From the NCBI GenBank assembly GCA_029860345.1, contig JAOUBJ010000006.1, positions 124,001-188,000 of the forward strand: a stretch of DNA of 64,000 bases, written 5' to 3'. Shown piece after piece: positions 62,690 through 64,000 of the stretch. Each line of letters opens with the position of its first letter. Within the stretch, counting starts at the first letter, position 1. This stretch comes from Candidatus Zixiibacteriota bacterium (GTDB taxonomy: Bacteria; Zixibacteria; MSB-5A5; GN15; FEB-12). Under the pieces are notes generated by a model, which was not told the origin of the DNA, made no database searches, and saw nothing but the letters and a program-made list of their open reading frames with translations. Position numbers and translations under genes: made by a program.

Positions 62690-62745
62690 TGTCTCTGTGT
62701 AAGAAACAGAAACAAACGGCACCCCTTGATAAGGAGAGACAAAAG

Positions 62746-63843
62746 GTGTTGAAAAAACTACTTACAATCTCAATGCTAACTGCGCTGCTGGTCTGGGCGG
62801 TCGGCTGTTCGGAGAGTCCCACCGAAACAAACAATCTGACTGAGAACCTTAACCTCAATGACGCCACCGGCGGCTACCGGGCCACCGATGAGGCGCCCGG
62901 TTTTGGCGATTCCGACCTGATGGCCGACAGCGACGAATCAGAAGAGTATGACGACCCCATCCTGTTGAGCGGCGCGCTCGATTCGATCATCGAGGACCCA
63001 GCTTCGGGCTACTACCATCTGCGCATCCTCTGGGGTCAGATGGAGTTGGATACCAGTGTTACGGAACTAACTGACTGGACAGGGTCGCTGACGGTGACAC
63101 GAGGCGGATTGGCTATACGGCAGGTGATCAGGTTCGAACGAGGCCAGGACGCAATTCTGGAGCGCACCGACCGTAATCTGATCGAATGGGAGTCGTTCAC
63201 CAATGTCCACCACGACGGTATCGGCGTAGACATTTTTGTCCCACCGGCTGCGACTGATTCAACAGACTCCGCCACGGTGGACGAACTGGTTTCGGTAACA
63301 TTCGAGACCGGTCCCTACAGCCGCACCTTTGACATGGCCGAACTGATGGCGCTGGATACCGTGGTCTACCTGGACGACGCCGATTCGAACGCCGTGGCCT
63401 TTCATGCCTTCCGGCTCGATAAAGTCCCTTGCGCGCGTGGATTCCTGGCCGGTCGCTGGGGTTACAACGATGAGGGCCACGGTATCTTCCGTGGTTTCTG
63501 GATATCCAAGAAGGGTCGGATCTCCGGGTTCCTTCGCGGGCATTTCGGTGTCAACGATGAGGGCAAAAACGTATTCTTCGGAAAGTGGATCGGCGAAAGA
63601 GGTCGCTTCCGTGGATTTATCCGCGGCCATTGGAAGCAGCATCCCAACCACCACGCCAACCCCAACGCCGTGCGCCACGCCGGCGGCCGCTTCGAAGGTG
63701 AGATCATCGATGCCAACCGCCGGAAGATAGGCGTCATGGGTGGCAAGTACAAATCTCACCCACAGTTCAAAAGAGGCTTCTTCCAGGGTCGCTGGAAACT
63801 GGATTGCGATGAAGAAGAAGAGTCCCGCGACGAAGGACTGTAG
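62746..63843 (+). CDS. Lipoprotein with repeated G-F-x-x-G-x-W motif
   Basis: About 365 residues from GTG 62746, with AGGAG nine bases upstream (TTG 62749 also possible; the frame is open to 62689). Lipobox A-V-G-C. The acidic N-terminal region (about 30-75) precedes a beta domain (about 80-230). The C-terminal ~130 residues contain at least three tandem units: G-F-L-A-G-R-W-G-Y-N-D-E-G, G-F-L-R-G-H-F-G-V-N-D-E-G and G-F-I-R-G-H-W, separated by I-F-R-G-F-W-I and V-F-F-G-K-W-I segments, ending with G-F-F-Q-G-R-W. They look like MORN or ice-binding-style beta repeats but match neither exactly. Anchored in the outer membrane (inferred). Confidence 0.75.
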   Translation: MLKKLLTISMLTALLVWAVGCSESPTETNNLTENLNLNDATGGYRATDEAPGFGDSDLMADSDESEEYDDPILLSGALDSIIEDPASGYYHLRILWGQMELDTSVTELTDWTGSLTVTRGGLAIRQVIRFERGQDAILERTDRNLIEWESFTNVHHDGIGVDIFVPPAATDSTDSATVDELVSVTFETGPYSRTFDMAELMALDTVVYLDDADSNAVAFHAFRLDKVPCARGFLAGRWGYNDEGHGIFRGFWISKKGRISGFLRGHFGVNDEGKNVFFGKWIGERGRFRGFIRGHWKQHPNHHANPNAVRHAGGRFEGEIIDANRRKIGVMGGKYKSHPQFKRGFFQGRWKLDCDEEEESRDEGL

Positions 63844-64000
63844 GTCAAACAGTGGCAAAATGCAACGAAATGTCATCTGAGTGTCATAGAATTAACCAGG
63901 ACGTGCCGATCGTTTCCAAACGGTCGGGCGTCCGCTCAAATACACCTGAAATAGGACGAAAAGCGCAACCTTTGCGGCAACTTTTTTAGGAATAACCTGA
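63844..64000. other. Intergenic tail
   Basis: Contains the hairpin CCGATCGTTtccAAACGGTCGG (about 63906-63928) and CGCAA-cct-TTGCG followed by TTTTTT (63964-63988), which together may terminate the lipoprotein gene. Otherwise empty. Confidence 0.35.

Noticed and set aside
1-64000. tRNA, rRNA or transposase genes
   Set aside because: Scanning gaps for cloverleaf-like GGTTCGANTCC or transposase motifs gave none; short repeats account for the gap sequence.

Overview
The window looks like a chromosome segment of a Gram-negative member of the FCB (Fibrobacteres-Chlorobi-Bacteroidetes) superphylum, most like candidate division Zixibacteria or a close relative (inference). Evidence: a SdhCAB complex with one cytochrome b subunit; lipid A genes (lpxB, waaA, lpxK); paired C-terminal dockerin-like repeats of the D-L-V-Y-x-V-D-Y-M-F type on large secreted proteins; a cohesin-like secreted protein; and C-terminal N-P-F-N type tags like those of type IX secretion or FlgD-like modules. 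No rRNA, tRNA, CRISPR array, prophage or transposase gene was seen.

Layout. 1-2.4 kb: a small membrane protein and two secreted, probably cohesin-fold proteins, the second behind a perfect sigma70 promoter. 2.6-6.0 kb: sdhC-sdhA-sdhB. 6.4-7.9 kb: a TPR protein and a heme-binding-domain protein. 8.3-12.2 kb: a heterodimeric ABC multidrug-type exporter behind a promoter, a 25-codon leader ORF and an intrinsic terminator with mutually exclusive pairings (predicted attenuator). 12.4-17.6 kb: tandemly duplicated LVIVD beta-propeller proteins. 17.7-20.1 kb: an Asp-box propeller with dockerin tag. 20.5-23.1 kb: DUF6249-like protein, ECF sigma and anti-sigma factors, Mn-type superoxide dismutase. 23.7-28.5 kb: a nuclease/lamin-tail protein without signal peptide, then PadR regulator plus FtsX-type permease. 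29.1-36.8 kb: a compact minus-strand operon: Gfo/Idh oxidoreductase (GnnA-like?), lpxB, waaA, lpxK, nadB, guaA. 37.2-40.8 kb: M6 metalloprotease with dockerin tag. 41.2-45.3 kb: VTT-domain protein, CNNM/CorC protein, HtpX, a beta-barrel-like protein and a minimal FlgD-like lipoprotein. 45.7-47.5 kb: rex with its own operator, and a TPR protein. 47.6-53.4 kb: dockerin-tagged subtilase and lipoproteins, a PEGA-like protein, a barrel protein. 53.5-59.6 kb: ACR3 transporter, REC-HDOD protein, and an ABC ATPase-CPBP protease-permease operon. 60.1-63.8 kb: a beta-helix/thrombospondin-3/dockerin protein and a lipoprotein with an unusual G-F-x-x-G-x-W repeat.

Two features run through the window. Most long gaps are filled by a mosaic of at least seven short, mostly palindromic repeat families. 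Several genes, mainly exported or membrane-associated ones, start at TTG or GTG with a strong Shine-Dalgarno, and several lie behind sigma70 promoters with a 16-bp spacer. The best candidate for an undescribed system is the leader-peptide/terminator switch ahead of the ABC exporter; the logic resembles the known bmrBCD attenuator of Bacillus subtilis, but here it is in a Gram-negative with an unrelated-looking leader. All functions are read from sequence by eye; no database search was run.
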